DNA of 12,287 bases. Origin: an uncultured Oscillospiraceae bacterium. Its GTDB lineage: Bacteria; Bacillota_A; Clostridia; Oscillospirales; Oscillospiraceae. Below, one piece after another: positions 1 through 5,197 of the stretch. Position numbers and translations under genes: made by a program. The DNA is taken from positions 1-12,287 of the forward strand of contig CAAFFR010000019.1 in assembly GCA_900762245.1 (NCBI GenBank). Reading direction: 5' to 3'. The notes under the pieces were generated by a model. It saw only the letters and a program-made list of their open reading frames with translations. It searched no databases and had not been told where the DNA came from. Each line of letters begins with the position of its first letter. The first letter of the stretch is position 1.

Positions 1-426
1 ATGTCTCTGGTGATCTTAGGGCTTCTCCGGCGGGAGGATATGTACGGCTACCAGCTGGTGCAGGAGACGGAGCGGGTCACCGGCGGCAGGATCGTGACCC
101 AGGAGGGATCGCTGTACCCGGTGCTCTACAAGCTGGTGGACCAGGGGCTGATCTCTGACCGGCGGGTCCAGGTGGGCAAGCGGATGACCCGGGTATACTA
201 CCATCTGGAACCGGCAGGGGAACAGCGTTTTCAGGAGCTCCTCCGGGAATATCAGCAGATCACACAGGGAATTTCCCTGATCGCAAAGGAGGGAGAGACC
301 CATGGGAACGAAGATAGCCCTTGCGAGGTACCTCTGGGAGATATCCCGGGAACTGCCGGGCAGCTGGAAGCAGAAGAAAAAAATTCTGCTGGGAATGAAA
401 TGTATCGTCCGGGATTATGTTACTGA
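1..426 (+). CDS. PadR family transcriptional regulator (5' end missing)
   Basis: Predicted winged-helix DNA-binding repressor of the PadR family, which commonly controls the membrane or transport genes next to it. The visible part starts inside the first helix (ILGLLRREDMYGYQLVQ, residues 4-20). The recognition region (GSLYPVLYKLVDQGLI, 36-51), the wing (GKRMTRVYYHLEPAG, 59-73) and the start of the C-terminal helix follow. PadR proteins normally have 8-12 more N-terminal residues, so the ATG at base 1 is probably an internal methionine and the gene begins upstream. A normal PadR of this short type would end near residue 100. Here the frame stays open to 426, and residues 101-141 are an unlikely tail read out of frame through the next gene. 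The stop may have been lost, or this is a natural long overlap. The family assignment is firm; the ligand and targets are unknown. The downstream genes are the natural targets. Confidence 0.88.
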   Translation: MSLVILGLLRREDMYGYQLVQETERVTGGRIVTQEGSLYPVLYKLVDQGLISDRRVQVGKRMTRVYYHLEPAGEQRFQELLREYQQITQGISLIAKEGETHGNEDSPCEVPLGDIPGTAGQLEAEEKNSAGNEMYRPGLCY

Positions 427-709
427 AAATCCGAATGCCGATTATCAGGCGATTGTGAAACGCTTTGGTGTCCCTCGCAAAATCGCGGAAAGCTATGTGA
501 CGGAGATCGAAGCGGCAGAATTACTGAAAATGGTGCAGATTCGTCAAAGACTGTTCTGTGCGGTGCTGACAGCAATTGTGATTATGGCAACCGTATGGTG
601 CGGATTTACCACAGTGGCATATATTGACCACTTTTTGGACATGAATGGATATTTAGTCGTTGGTGAAGCGGAAATAGTCAGTCGGACAGTTATTATAGAG
701 AAAGGGTAA
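302..709 (+). CDS. Small membrane protein with N-terminal HAAS-like helical domain
   Basis: 135-residue protein of unknown function. Residues 1-80 are a charged helical domain with the pattern RELPGSWKQKK...ENPNADYQAIVKRFGVP..IAESYV. This resembles the HAAS/DUF1700-like domains of small proteins encoded directly after padR genes in Firmicutes. One membrane helix follows at about 84-106 (LFCAVLTAIVIMATVW), then a short extracytoplasmic tail. The ribosome site GGAGG lies 9 bases before the ATG and sits inside the padR frame, so the two genes overlap by 125 bases and are probably translationally coupled. By analogy with padR-HAAS pairs it could be a membrane partner or sensor in the same circuit; that is inference. 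From roughly base 420 the sequence is visibly more AT-rich than the padR part, which could mean a different origin for this half of the cassette. Confidence 0.75.
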   Translation: MGTKIALARYLWEISRELPGSWKQKKKILLGMKCIVRDYVTENPNADYQAIVKRFGVPRKIAESYVTEIEAAELLKMVQIRQRLFCAVLTAIVIMATVWCGFTTVAYIDHFLDMNGYLVVGEAEIVSRTVIIEKG

Positions 710-713
710 TGCT

Positions 714-1166
714 ATGAAACGGATTGCTTGTTTTGTTCTGGCTTTGGTTTTTCTATGCGGAGGGATTCCGCTCCGTACAAATGCAACGGAGAGAAAATGT
801 GAAACGATTCACTTTGAAGACGGAAGCTACATGATAGTGGAAGTACATATGAATCAGGCGAGAGCATCTGGATACATCACTGGAAGCAAGCCTGCTACAT
901 ATTATGACAGTCTGGGTAATGCTCAATGGAAAGTGATTCTAACTGGTAACTTCCATTATACGGATTCTGGCGCGACCTGCACAGATTCCAGCGTAAGTGT
1001 TGTGATATATGATTCGTCTTGGTACACAATTTCTAAATATGCGACGAAAAACGGAAATAAAGCAACAGCTTCCGTAACCATGGGAGACAAGCCAGCGGGG
1101 CAGCTCGTATCAACGGTCCCCGTCAGTTTGACCCTTTCCTGCGATGCCAACGGCAATCTCAGCTGA
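714..1166 (+). CDS. Small secreted protein of unknown function
   Basis: 150-residue protein with a classical signal peptide: MKR, a hydrophobic core (ACFVLALVFLCGG, residues 4-16) and a likely cleavage site near residues 24-25 (TNA-TE). No lipobox cysteine is evident. The mature part (about 125 residues) is rich in Ser, Thr, Tyr and Gly with alternating polar and hydrophobic residues (ATYYDSLGNAQWKVILTG, SVSVVIYDSSWYTISKYA), as in an all-beta secreted domain. It has cysteines at about 29, 89 and 144. I do not recognise the family. It starts 4 bases after the preceding stop with an AAAGGG ribosome site, and it is followed at once by an intrinsic terminator, so it is the last gene of the padR cassette. 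Base composition is more AT-rich than the ribosomal genes nearby. An exported effector controlled by the upstream PadR/membrane pair is possible but unproven. Confidence 0.72.
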   Translation: MKRIACFVLALVFLCGGIPLRTNATERKCETIHFEDGSYMIVEVHMNQARASGYITGSKPATYYDSLGNAQWKVILTGNFHYTDSGATCTDSSVSVVIYDSSWYTISKYATKNGNKATASVTMGDKPAGQLVSTVPVSLTLSCDANGNLS

Positions 1167-1173
1167 ATAAATG

Positions 1174-1203
1174 AACCACCCGGAGGACATCCGGGTGGTT
1201 TTT
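1174..1203 (+). terminator. Intrinsic terminator of the padR cassette
   Basis: A perfect 11-bp stem (AACCACCCGGA at 1174-1184 with TCCGGGTGGTT at 1190-1200), loop GGACA, running into a T tract (1199-1203). It lies 7 bases after the stop of the secreted-protein gene. Confidence 0.88.
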
Positions 1204-1253
1204 GCGTGGAAAAATGTTGGAATCAGCGGTTCGATCGGTCCGAATAAAAGCTT

Positions 1254-1336
1254 GTCATTGCGAGGAGGCGATAAGCCGACGTGGCAATCCCCATCGTCGA
1301 AGGAGATTGCCACGTCGCTGCGCTCCTCGCAATGAC
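1254..1336. repeat. Palindromic dispersed repeat, copy 1 (GTCATTGCGAG family)
   Basis: 83-base nested inverted repeat. The outer arms are 14 bp and perfect (GTCATTGCGAGGAG at 1254-1267 with its complement at 1323-1336). The inner arms are 13 bp (CGACGTGGCAATC at 1277-1289 with 1305-1317) around a 15-base centre. It is non-coding and lies between two convergent terminators. Related copies are at 3874-3957 and 8575-8612. This is a REP/MITE-like intergenic element without a transposase. Confidence 0.85.
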
Positions 1337-1337
1337 A

Positions 1338-1376
1338 GGAAAATAGAAAACCCCCTCAGCCTTTCGGCTGAGGGGG
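1338..1376 (-). terminator. Intrinsic terminator of the rpmG-rplA operon
   Basis: A perfect 11-bp stem (CCCCCTCAGCC at 1351-1361 with GGCTGAGGGGG at 1366-1376), loop TTTC. On the minus strand it runs into TTTTCTATTTTCC, and it lies 16 bases beyond the rplA stop. It ends the operon directly after rplA. Confidence 0.9.
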
Positions 1377-1392
1377 TAAACCATATCTGAAA

Positions 1393-2085
1393 TTAGATAT
1401 ACTTAGCAGTGCTGACCTTGACGCCGGGGCCCATGGTGGAAGCGACGGTGCAGGAGCGGATATACTGACCCTTGGCAGCAGCGGGCTTAGCCTTCACGAC
1501 AGCCTTAACCAGGGTGTCCATGTTCTCAGCCAGCTTCTCGGCGCCGAAAGACACCTTGCCGATGGGGACGTGGATGATGTTGGTCTTGTCCAGACGGTAC
1601 TCGACCTTACCAGCCTTGATTTCCTTGACAGCAGCGCCAACGTTGGGGGTGACAGTGCCAGCCTTGGGGGAGGGCATCAGACCCTTGGGACCCAGAACCT
1701 TACCCAGACGGCCAACGATACCCATCATGTCGGGGGAAGCGACGACCACGTCGAACTCGAACCAGTTCTCCTTGGTGATCTTCTCAACCAGCTCCATACC
1801 GCCGACATAGTCAGCGCCAGCAGCCTTTGCGTCTTCGACCTTGGCGTCCTTGGTGAAGACCAGAACACGGCGGGTCTTGCCGGTGCCGTTGGGCAGGACG
1901 ACTGCGCCACGGACCTGCTGGTCAGCGTGACGGGAGTCAACGCCCAGCTTGATGTGCAGCTCGACGGTCTCATCGAACTTAGCGGAAGCACCCTTCACAA
2001 CCAGATCCAGAGCTTCGTTGGGATCATACTGAACAGAGCGGTCAATCAGCTTAGCGCTCTGCTGATACTTTTTGCCTCTAAACAA
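1393..2085 (-). CDS. rplA: 50S ribosomal protein L1
   Basis: 230 residues, the usual bacterial L1 length. L1 forms the mobile L1 stalk on 23S rRNA helices 76-78, helps release deacylated tRNA from the E site, and in many bacteria represses its own operon by binding mRNA. Visible family features are [16 protein letters not shown] at the N-terminus, [20 protein letters not shown], the domain II region [20 protein letters not shown] followed by SPKAGTVT, and the C-terminal TMGPGVKV. The start codon is TTG (2083-2085) with GGAGG (2094-2098) 8 bases before it; no ATG gives an intact N-terminus. It is the last gene of the operon, 88 bases after rplK. That gap holds an L1-type RNA element. The usual partners rplJ and rplL do not follow; a terminator does. 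Confidence 0.98.
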   Translation of the reverse strand: MFRGKKYQQSAKLIDRSVQYDPNEALDLVVKGASAKFDETVELHIKLGVDSRHADQQVRGAVVLPNGTGKTRRVLVFTKDAKVEDAKAAGADYVGGMELVEKITKENWFEFDVVVASPDMMGIVGRLGKVLGPKGLMPSPKAGTVTPNVGAAVKEIKAGKVEYRLDKTNIIHVPIGKVSFGAEKLAENMDTLVKAVVKAKPAAAKGQYIRSCTVASTMGPGVKVSTAKYI

Positions 2086-2104
2086 TGTAATTTCCTCCTA
2101 TATA

Positions 2105-2151
2105 GTGGTGATGCGGAAAAATCCTCCCACATTTCCGGTCAATTTACCGGA
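2105..2151 (-). promoter_or_regulatory. Putative L1-binding mRNA leader element before rplA
   Basis: Read on the minus strand, a hairpin (TCCGGT-AAATTG-ACCGGA, 2151-2134) is followed 3 bases later by GTGGGAGG...CCGCATCACCAC (2130-2105). In this part GTGG pairs with CCAC, GG pairs with CC, and GAG faces GCATCA in an internal loop. GTGGGAGG also occurs in the L1 site of E. coli 23S rRNA, so L1 repression by rRNA mimicry is likely. The element ends 6 bases before the rplA ribosome site. Confidence 0.65.
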
Positions 2152-2173
2152 TAAACAAATAAACTCTCTTAAA

Positions 2174-2599
2174 TTAGTCGACGACGGTAATGCCCATGGA
2201 ACGGCAGGTACCGGCAACCTGAGACTCAGCAGCCTCCAGGGTAGCGCAGTTCAGGTCGGGCATCTTGGTCTTGGCGATCTCAGTGATCTGAGCCTTGGTG
2301 ATGGAGCCAACCTTCTGCTTGTTGGGGACACCGGAGCCCTTGCTTGCACCGATGGCCTTCATGACCAGCAGGGGAGTAGGAGGAGTCTTGGTGATAAAGG
2401 TGAAGCTGCGGTCAGCGTAAACGGTGATGACGACGGGGATCTTGTAACCCTCCATGTCCTTGGTACGGGCGTTGAACTCCTTGATGAAGGCAGCGATGTT
2501 AACGCCGTGCTGACCCAGAGCGGGGCCGACAGGGGGAGAAGCAGTTGCCTTAGCGGCGTTGATCTGCAGTTTGATAATGCCAGTGACTTTCTGTGCCAT
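2174..2599 (-). CDS. rplK: 50S ribosomal protein L11
   Basis: 141 residues, the normal length. L11 binds the 23S GTPase-associated centre, takes part in factor-dependent GTP hydrolysis, and is needed for RelA-type stringent sensing. The sequence shows the N-terminal motif [20 protein letters not shown] with QHGVNI, in which the proline-rich hinge matches the thiostrepton-site region. The C-terminal rRNA-binding domain is seen in [17 protein letters not shown] and GTCRSMGI. The ATG at 2599 (MAQKVTG) is chosen because AGGAGGTG lies 7 bases upstream; a start three codons earlier is possible but lacks support. It lies 105 bases after nusG, and that gap holds a second L1-type leader element, so rplK and rplA are each preceded by one. 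Confidence 0.98.
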   Translation of the reverse strand: MAQKVTGIIKLQINAAKATASPPVGPALGQHGVNIAAFIKEFNARTKDMEGYKIPVVITVYADRSFTFITKTPPTPLLVMKAIGASKGSGVPNKQKVGSITKAQITEIAKTKMPDLNCATLEAAESQVAGTCRSMGITVVD

Positions 2600-2622
2600 A
2601 ATAAGCACCTCCTGAATAAGAT

Positions 2623-2696
2623 GTGGTAATGATGCGGTTTTCGCATTTTTGCGGGGCTTTTAACCCCTCCCACGTTCCAACCGGTTTGCACCGGTT
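2623..2696 (-). promoter_or_regulatory. Putative L1-binding mRNA leader element before rplK
   Basis: It has the same plan as the element before rplA. On the minus strand a hairpin (AACCGG-TGCAAA-CCGGTT, 2696-2679) is followed 5 bases later by GTGGGAGG (2673-2666) and, at the far end, CCGCATCATTACCAC (2637-2623). The outer GTGG/CCAC stem is kept. Between the halves are two extra hairpins (GGGG...CCCC and TGCG...CGCA), so this copy is 25 bases longer. It ends about 10 bases before the rplK ribosome site. Confidence 0.65.
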
Positions 2697-2704
2697 CGAT
2701 GCGT

Positions 2705-3235
2705 TTACTGGGATACGACCTCAATCATGTCGAGCTCGAACTCGACGGAGGTCTCGCGGCCAAACATGGAAACGATGACATTGACGGCATTGTTGTCGAT
2801 GTCGATGCTTTCCACAGTGCCGGTGAAGGAGCTCAAGGGACCATCCAGAATCCGGACGGTATCGCCCACAGCATAGTTGACGATGATCTCCTTCTTTTCC
2901 ACACCCATGGCGTAGACTTCTTCTTCGGTCAGGGGAGTGGGATCGTTGCTGGACGTACCGACAAAGCCGGTGACGCCGCGGATGTTCCGGATAACATGCC
3001 AGGTGTCATCACTGTAAATCATCTTCACCAGAACATAACCGGGGAAAACCTTGCGGTCGTAAGTCTTGGAAGCGCCGGACTCGGTGATCTCGGTAACGGT
3101 CTCCAGGGGAATGGAGATGTTCTGGATCACATCGTGAAGGCCCCGGGACTCCACGGTCTTTTCGATGGTAGCCTTTACAGTGTTTTCATAACCGGAATAG
3201 GTATGCACTACATACCACTTTGCAGTATCTGCCAT
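2705..3235 (-). CDS. nusG: Transcription termination/antitermination factor NusG
   Basis: 176 residues, the normal length. NusG binds the RNA polymerase clamp through its N-terminal NGN domain. It modulates pausing and elongation and, through its KOW domain, contacts Rho or ribosomal protein S10. The NGN domain covers about residues 1-115, with the start KWYVVHTYSGYENTVKATIE and the signature FPGYVLVKM. The KOW domain is near 122-172 (VGDTVRILDGPLSSFTGTVE). The ATG at 3235 follows AAGGTG (in the 10-base gap after secE) by about 7 bases. The secE-nusG pairing is the standard bacterial arrangement. The 105 bases after its stop hold the rplK leader element and no terminator, so transcription probably continues into rplK. 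Confidence 0.98.
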   Translation of the reverse strand: MADTAKWYVVHTYSGYENTVKATIEKTVESRGLHDVIQNISIPLETVTEITESGASKTYDRKVFPGYVLVKMIYSDDTWHVIRNIRGVTGFVGTSSNDPTPLTEEEVYAMGVEKKEIIVNYAVGDTVRILDGPLSSFTGTVESIDIDNNAVNVIVSMFGRETSVEFELDMIEVVSQ

Positions 3236-3245
3236 TGCTTACACC

Positions 3246-3476
3246 TTAGTGGAAGACGCCGATCAGAGCGTCGATACCAACCTGTGCGACGAAGTCGAAC
3301 AGCCAGATGAAAACGCCGACACACACAACGCAGCCGATAACGACGGCAGCGTTCTTCAGGACCTGCTGATAGGTGGGCCAAACGACCTTCTTCAGCTCGC
3401 TGCGCAGCTCGCGGAAGTACTTGCAGGTCTTGTTCCAGGTTCTCTTGAACCAGTTTTCCTTTTTGACTTCAGCCAT
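3246..3476 (-). CDS. secE: Preprotein translocase subunit SecE
   Basis: 76-residue, single-helix form of SecE typical of Gram-positive bacteria. SecE clamps SecY in the SecYEG channel for export of unfolded proteins. The amphipathic cytoplasmic helix shows the family motif YFRELRSELKKVVWPT (residues 20-35), followed by QQV. The membrane helix is at about 41-65 (NAAVVIGCVVCVGVFIWLFDFV). The ATG at 3476 follows AAGGAGG (about 10 bases). It lies 15 bases after rpmG and 10 before nusG. Confidence 0.97.
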   Translation of the reverse strand: MAEVKKENWFKRTWNKTCKYFRELRSELKKVVWPTYQQVLKNAAVVIGCVVCVGVFIWLFDFVAQVGIDALIGVFH

Positions 3477-3491
3477 GAAATGCGAGCCTCC

Positions 3492-3641
3492 TTACTTGGT
3501 CTCGTTGTGAGTGGTGTGCTTTCTGCAGAATCTGCAGTACTTCTTCATTTCGAGACGGTCGGGGTCGTTCTTCTTGTTCTTCATGGTGTTGTAGTTTCTC
3601 TGCTTGCACTCAGAGCATCTCAAAGTGACTTTAACGCGCAT
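3492..3641 (-). CDS. rpmG: 50S ribosomal protein L33 (zinc-binding form)
   Basis: Short 49-residue gene. The translation begins [20 protein letters not shown] and continues [20 protein letters not shown] to KHTTHNETK. The two CxxC pairs (C9/C12 and C36/C39) bind zinc, marking the C+ form of L33. L33 sits near the E site of the 50S subunit. A strong ribosome site (AAGGAGGTG) lies 5-6 bases before the ATG at 3641. It is the first gene of the operon, with a good promoter about 140 bases upstream, and is followed 15 bases later by secE, the typical Bacillota order. Confidence 0.97.
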   Translation of the reverse strand: MRVKVTLRCSECKQRNYNTMKNKKNDPDRLEMKKYCRFCRKHTTHNETK

Positions 3642-3777
3642 TACGGCACCTCCTTAAAAATTGCCTCCCTGTATCACTCCGGCTAAGAAGTAAGAATTTA
3701 GGAAGCGGGAAACTACTTTTCCGCTCCGGAGCTGAAAAAAGGCCGCAAAAAAATAACCCTTTTTCACAGGTAAAATC
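3642..3777 (-). other. 5' leader of the rpmG operon
   Basis: About 130 untranslated bases between the promoter and rpmG. They contain the small palindrome GCTCCGGAGC and a bulged hairpin (AGCGGAAA...TTTCCCGCT). I see no T-tract terminator and no known riboswitch fold. It may be only a structured leader. Confidence 0.4.
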
Positions 3778-3806
3778 ATTCTATCACAGGGGGGGAGTAA
3801 AGTCAA
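3778..3806 (-). promoter_or_regulatory. Promoter of the rpmG-secE-nusG-rplK-rplA operon
   Basis: On the minus strand, TTGACT (3806-3801), a 17-base spacer holding a run of seven C, and TAGAAT (3783-3778). This is a near-consensus housekeeping promoter, as expected for ribosomal genes. Confidence 0.85.
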
Positions 3807-3818
3807 CAATTATTTTCG

Positions 3819-3846
3819 TTGATTTTTGGGAAATTTGATGTATTAT
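3819..3846 (+). promoter_or_regulatory. Probable promoter of ruvX
   Basis: TTGATT (3819-3824), a 16-base spacer, and TATTAT (3841-3846). It lies back to back with the rpmG promoter, the two -35 boxes being 12 bases apart. The transcript would carry the palindromic repeat in its leader. Confidence 0.6.
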
Positions 3847-3873
3847 AAGGTTAGAAAAATTGAGGATTATGAT

Positions 3874-3957
3874 GTCATTGCGAGGAGCGCAGCGACGTGG
3901 CAATCCCCATCAATGGAGGAGATTGCCACGCCAGTCTGCGGACTGGCTCGCAATGAC
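3874..3957. repeat. Palindromic dispersed repeat, copy 2 (GTCATTGCGAG family)
   Basis: 84-base nested inverted repeat. The outer arms GTCATTGCGAG (3874-3884) pair with 3947-3957, and the inner arms CGTGGCAATC (3896-3905) with 3921-3930. The two sides differ: the right side carries its own mini-hairpin CCAGTC-TGCG-GACTGG (3931-3946), while the left side matches the reverse complement of the right side of copy 1. It sits in the ruvX leader, 23 bases before the start codon. Confidence 0.85.
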
Positions 3958-3980
3958 AGAATATAGAGGGAGAAATACGT

Positions 3981-4397
3981 ATGAACAAGATCATGGGAAT
4001 CGATTACGGCGACGCCCGCACCGGCGTGGCCATTTCTGACCTGTTGTGCTCCATTGTGGGCAGCACCTGCGTTATCCCCAGCCGAAATACGGAAAAAGCA
4101 ATTGCGGATATCGTGAAGCTGGCTAAGGACAATATGGTGGGCGAGATTGTGGTAGGTCTGCCCAAAAACATGGACGGCACCGAGGGTGTCCGGGCAGAAC
4201 TCTGCCGGGAATTTGCGCAGAAGCTGAAGGAAGCCACCGGGCTGCAGGTCGTTATGTGGGACGAGCGCCGCACGACTGTGGAAGCACATAATATTCTGTC
4301 CGCCCACAATTACCATGGCAAAAAGCGAAAGAATACAGTGGATGCCGTAGCGGCTTCCCTGATTCTGGAAGGCTATCTGGCCTACAGAAAGCGGTAA
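3981..4397 (+). CDS. ruvX: Holliday junction resolvase-like protein RuvX/YqgF
   Basis: 138-residue RNase H-fold nuclease of the YqgF/RuvX family. Members are linked to Holliday junction resolution and, in E. coli, to pre-16S rRNA 5'-end maturation. The fold's acidic residues are visible: Asp8 in GIDYGDARTGVA, Glu95 in WDERRTT, and Asp121 in VDAVAASLILEGYL. The loop VVGLPKNMDG (57-66) is also typical. The ATG at 3981 follows AGGGAG by about 8 bases. It is a single gene between the ribosomal operon's divergent promoter and a convergent tauE-type gene, so it seems to be transcribed alone. In many Clostridia its neighbour is alaS; that is not the case here. Confidence 0.95.
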   Translation: MNKIMGIDYGDARTGVAISDLLCSIVGSTCVIPSRNTEKAIADIVKLAKDNMVGEIVVGLPKNMDGTEGVRAELCREFAQKLKEATGLQVVMWDERRTTVEAHNILSAHNYHGKKRKNTVDAVAASLILEGYLAYRKR

Positions 4398-4408
4398 GAT
4401 TACATTAT

Positions 4409-4437
4409 TGTAGGGCGTGGACTGTTCCCGCCCTACA
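4409..4437. repeat. Hairpin repeat (TGTAGGGCG family), possible weak terminator
   Basis: TGTAGGGCG (4409-4417) pairs with CGCCCTACA (4429-4437), a 9-bp stem with an 11-base loop. On the + strand GTGGCTTTTG follows, so it may partly terminate ruvX. Its right arm contains the stop codon of the convergent tauE-type gene. A related sequence starts at 7852. Confidence 0.6.
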
Positions 4438-4804
4438 GTGGCTTTTGTCTATAGAATAATTCCCGCAATCCTGTGACGATCAGCAGTCCTCCGAACAACT
4501 TTTTCAACAGTTCCATATCCATGCGTAAACTCAGCATAGAGCAAAGTACGGCGCTGATACAGCCTCCGGCAACGGCTGGCAGGAGCAGTTTCCACTGAAT
4601 GCAGCCCTGCTTCCACCGAAAGAAGCAGGCTACCGCCGCAGCCGGGAGGAAAAACAGCAGATTGATGCCCCGTGCGATGGCGGGTTCCATGCCCAGTACC
4701 AGCGTAAGCCATAAGATCAGCAGACTGCCGCCGCCGATTCCCAGGCCGGACAGAAAACCCAGCACTGTCCCCACAGCGACAGCCACAGGCCAGGACGCTA
4801 CCAT
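4433..4804 (-). CDS. TauE/SafE (TSUP) family permease, C-terminal half-protein
   Basis: 123-residue membrane protein, about half the normal TauE/SafE length (around 250). The family exports or imports sulfite, sulfoacetate and other organosulfur or small anions. It has four likely helices, beginning MVASWPVAVAVGTVLGFLSG and then LGIGGGSLLILWLT, which carries the Gly-rich loop that begins each TauE/SafE repeat. The C-terminus LLKKLFGGLLIVTGLRELFY is also typical. The start is the ATG at 4804, which overlaps the stop of the preceding half-gene (ATGGTAG); GGGAGG lies 12 bases upstream. The frame is open further up to 4882, but that would read through the partner gene. Together the two half-genes make one full transporter. 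The substrate cannot be told from sequence. Confidence 0.85.
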   Translation of the reverse strand: MVASWPVAVAVGTVLGFLSGLGIGGGSLLILWLTLVLGMEPAIARGINLLFFLPAAAVACFFRWKQGCIQWKLLLPAVAGGCISAVLCSMLSLRMDMELLKKLFGGLLIVTGLRELFYRQKPL

Positions 4805-5157
4805 ATATAGTTTACGCCTCCCCAAAGAATCAAGATTCCAAGTCCCCGGTGAAGCCATTTCACCGGGATTTTTTGTCCCCATTTTCCTGCCAGAAAACCA
4901 CCCAGTCCGCTTCCCAGTAAATAAGGAAGGGCAGTAAGAAAATCCACACTGCCCCGAAACAATGTGACAGCCAGTGCTGTTATGCAGATGGGAAGAATGA
5001 TGGAAATGGATGCAGGAAAGATAGCCACTTCTTCTAAAGGGGTCAGCAGCGTCAGCAGGGGCACCAGTACCATCCCGCCGCCGCCCCCAAAGAGTCCGGT
5101 TACGGCTCCTGCCAGGGTTCCCGCAAGGAGCATGCCCATGTACGGATGATTACGCAA
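4798..5157 (-). CDS. TauE/SafE (TSUP) family permease, N-terminal half-protein
   Basis: 119-residue membrane protein with four likely helices and the family's first Gly-rich loop (TGLFGGGGGMVLVPLLTLLT, residues about 20-39). It ends ILILWGGVNYIW, and its stop codon overlaps the start of the second half-gene by 7 bases, so the two are translationally coupled. The chosen start is TTG (5157-5155), because GGGAGGG sits 7 bases upstream. That ribosome site lies in the 3' arm of a strong intrinsic terminator, and the TTG overlaps its U tract. If that RNA is not the one translated, the ATG codons at 5139 or 5133 are alternatives, but they lack a good ribosome site. The protein presumably assembles with its partner; the substrate is unknown (sulfite or organosulfur compounds are typical of the family). 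Confidence 0.85.
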   Translation of the reverse strand: MRNHPYMGMLLAGTLAGAVTGLFGGGGGMVLVPLLTLLTPLEEVAIFPASISIILPICITALAVTLFRGSVDFLTALPYLLGSGLGGFLAGKWGQKIPVKWLHRGLGILILWGGVNYIW

Positions 5158-5192
5158 AAAAATCCCTCCCGTGGAAGTATTTCCACAGGAGG
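5156..5192 (-). terminator. Intrinsic terminator after the flippase gene, carrying the tauE ribosome site
   Basis: On the minus strand, CCTCCT-GTGGAA, loop ATAC, TTCCAC-GGGAGG forms a 12-bp stem (one U-G pair), then GATTTTTTT. It starts 5 bases after the flippase stop. The 3' arm GGGAGGG doubles as the ribosome site of the next gene, whose TTG start overlaps the T run. Confidence 0.85.
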
Positions 5193-5197
5193 AAAAA

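Noticed and set aside
1570..2154. 194-codon + strand frame over rplA, and similar ones over rplK and nusG
   Set aside because: Antisense shadows of highly biased ribosomal-protein codons; the minus-strand proteins are certain.
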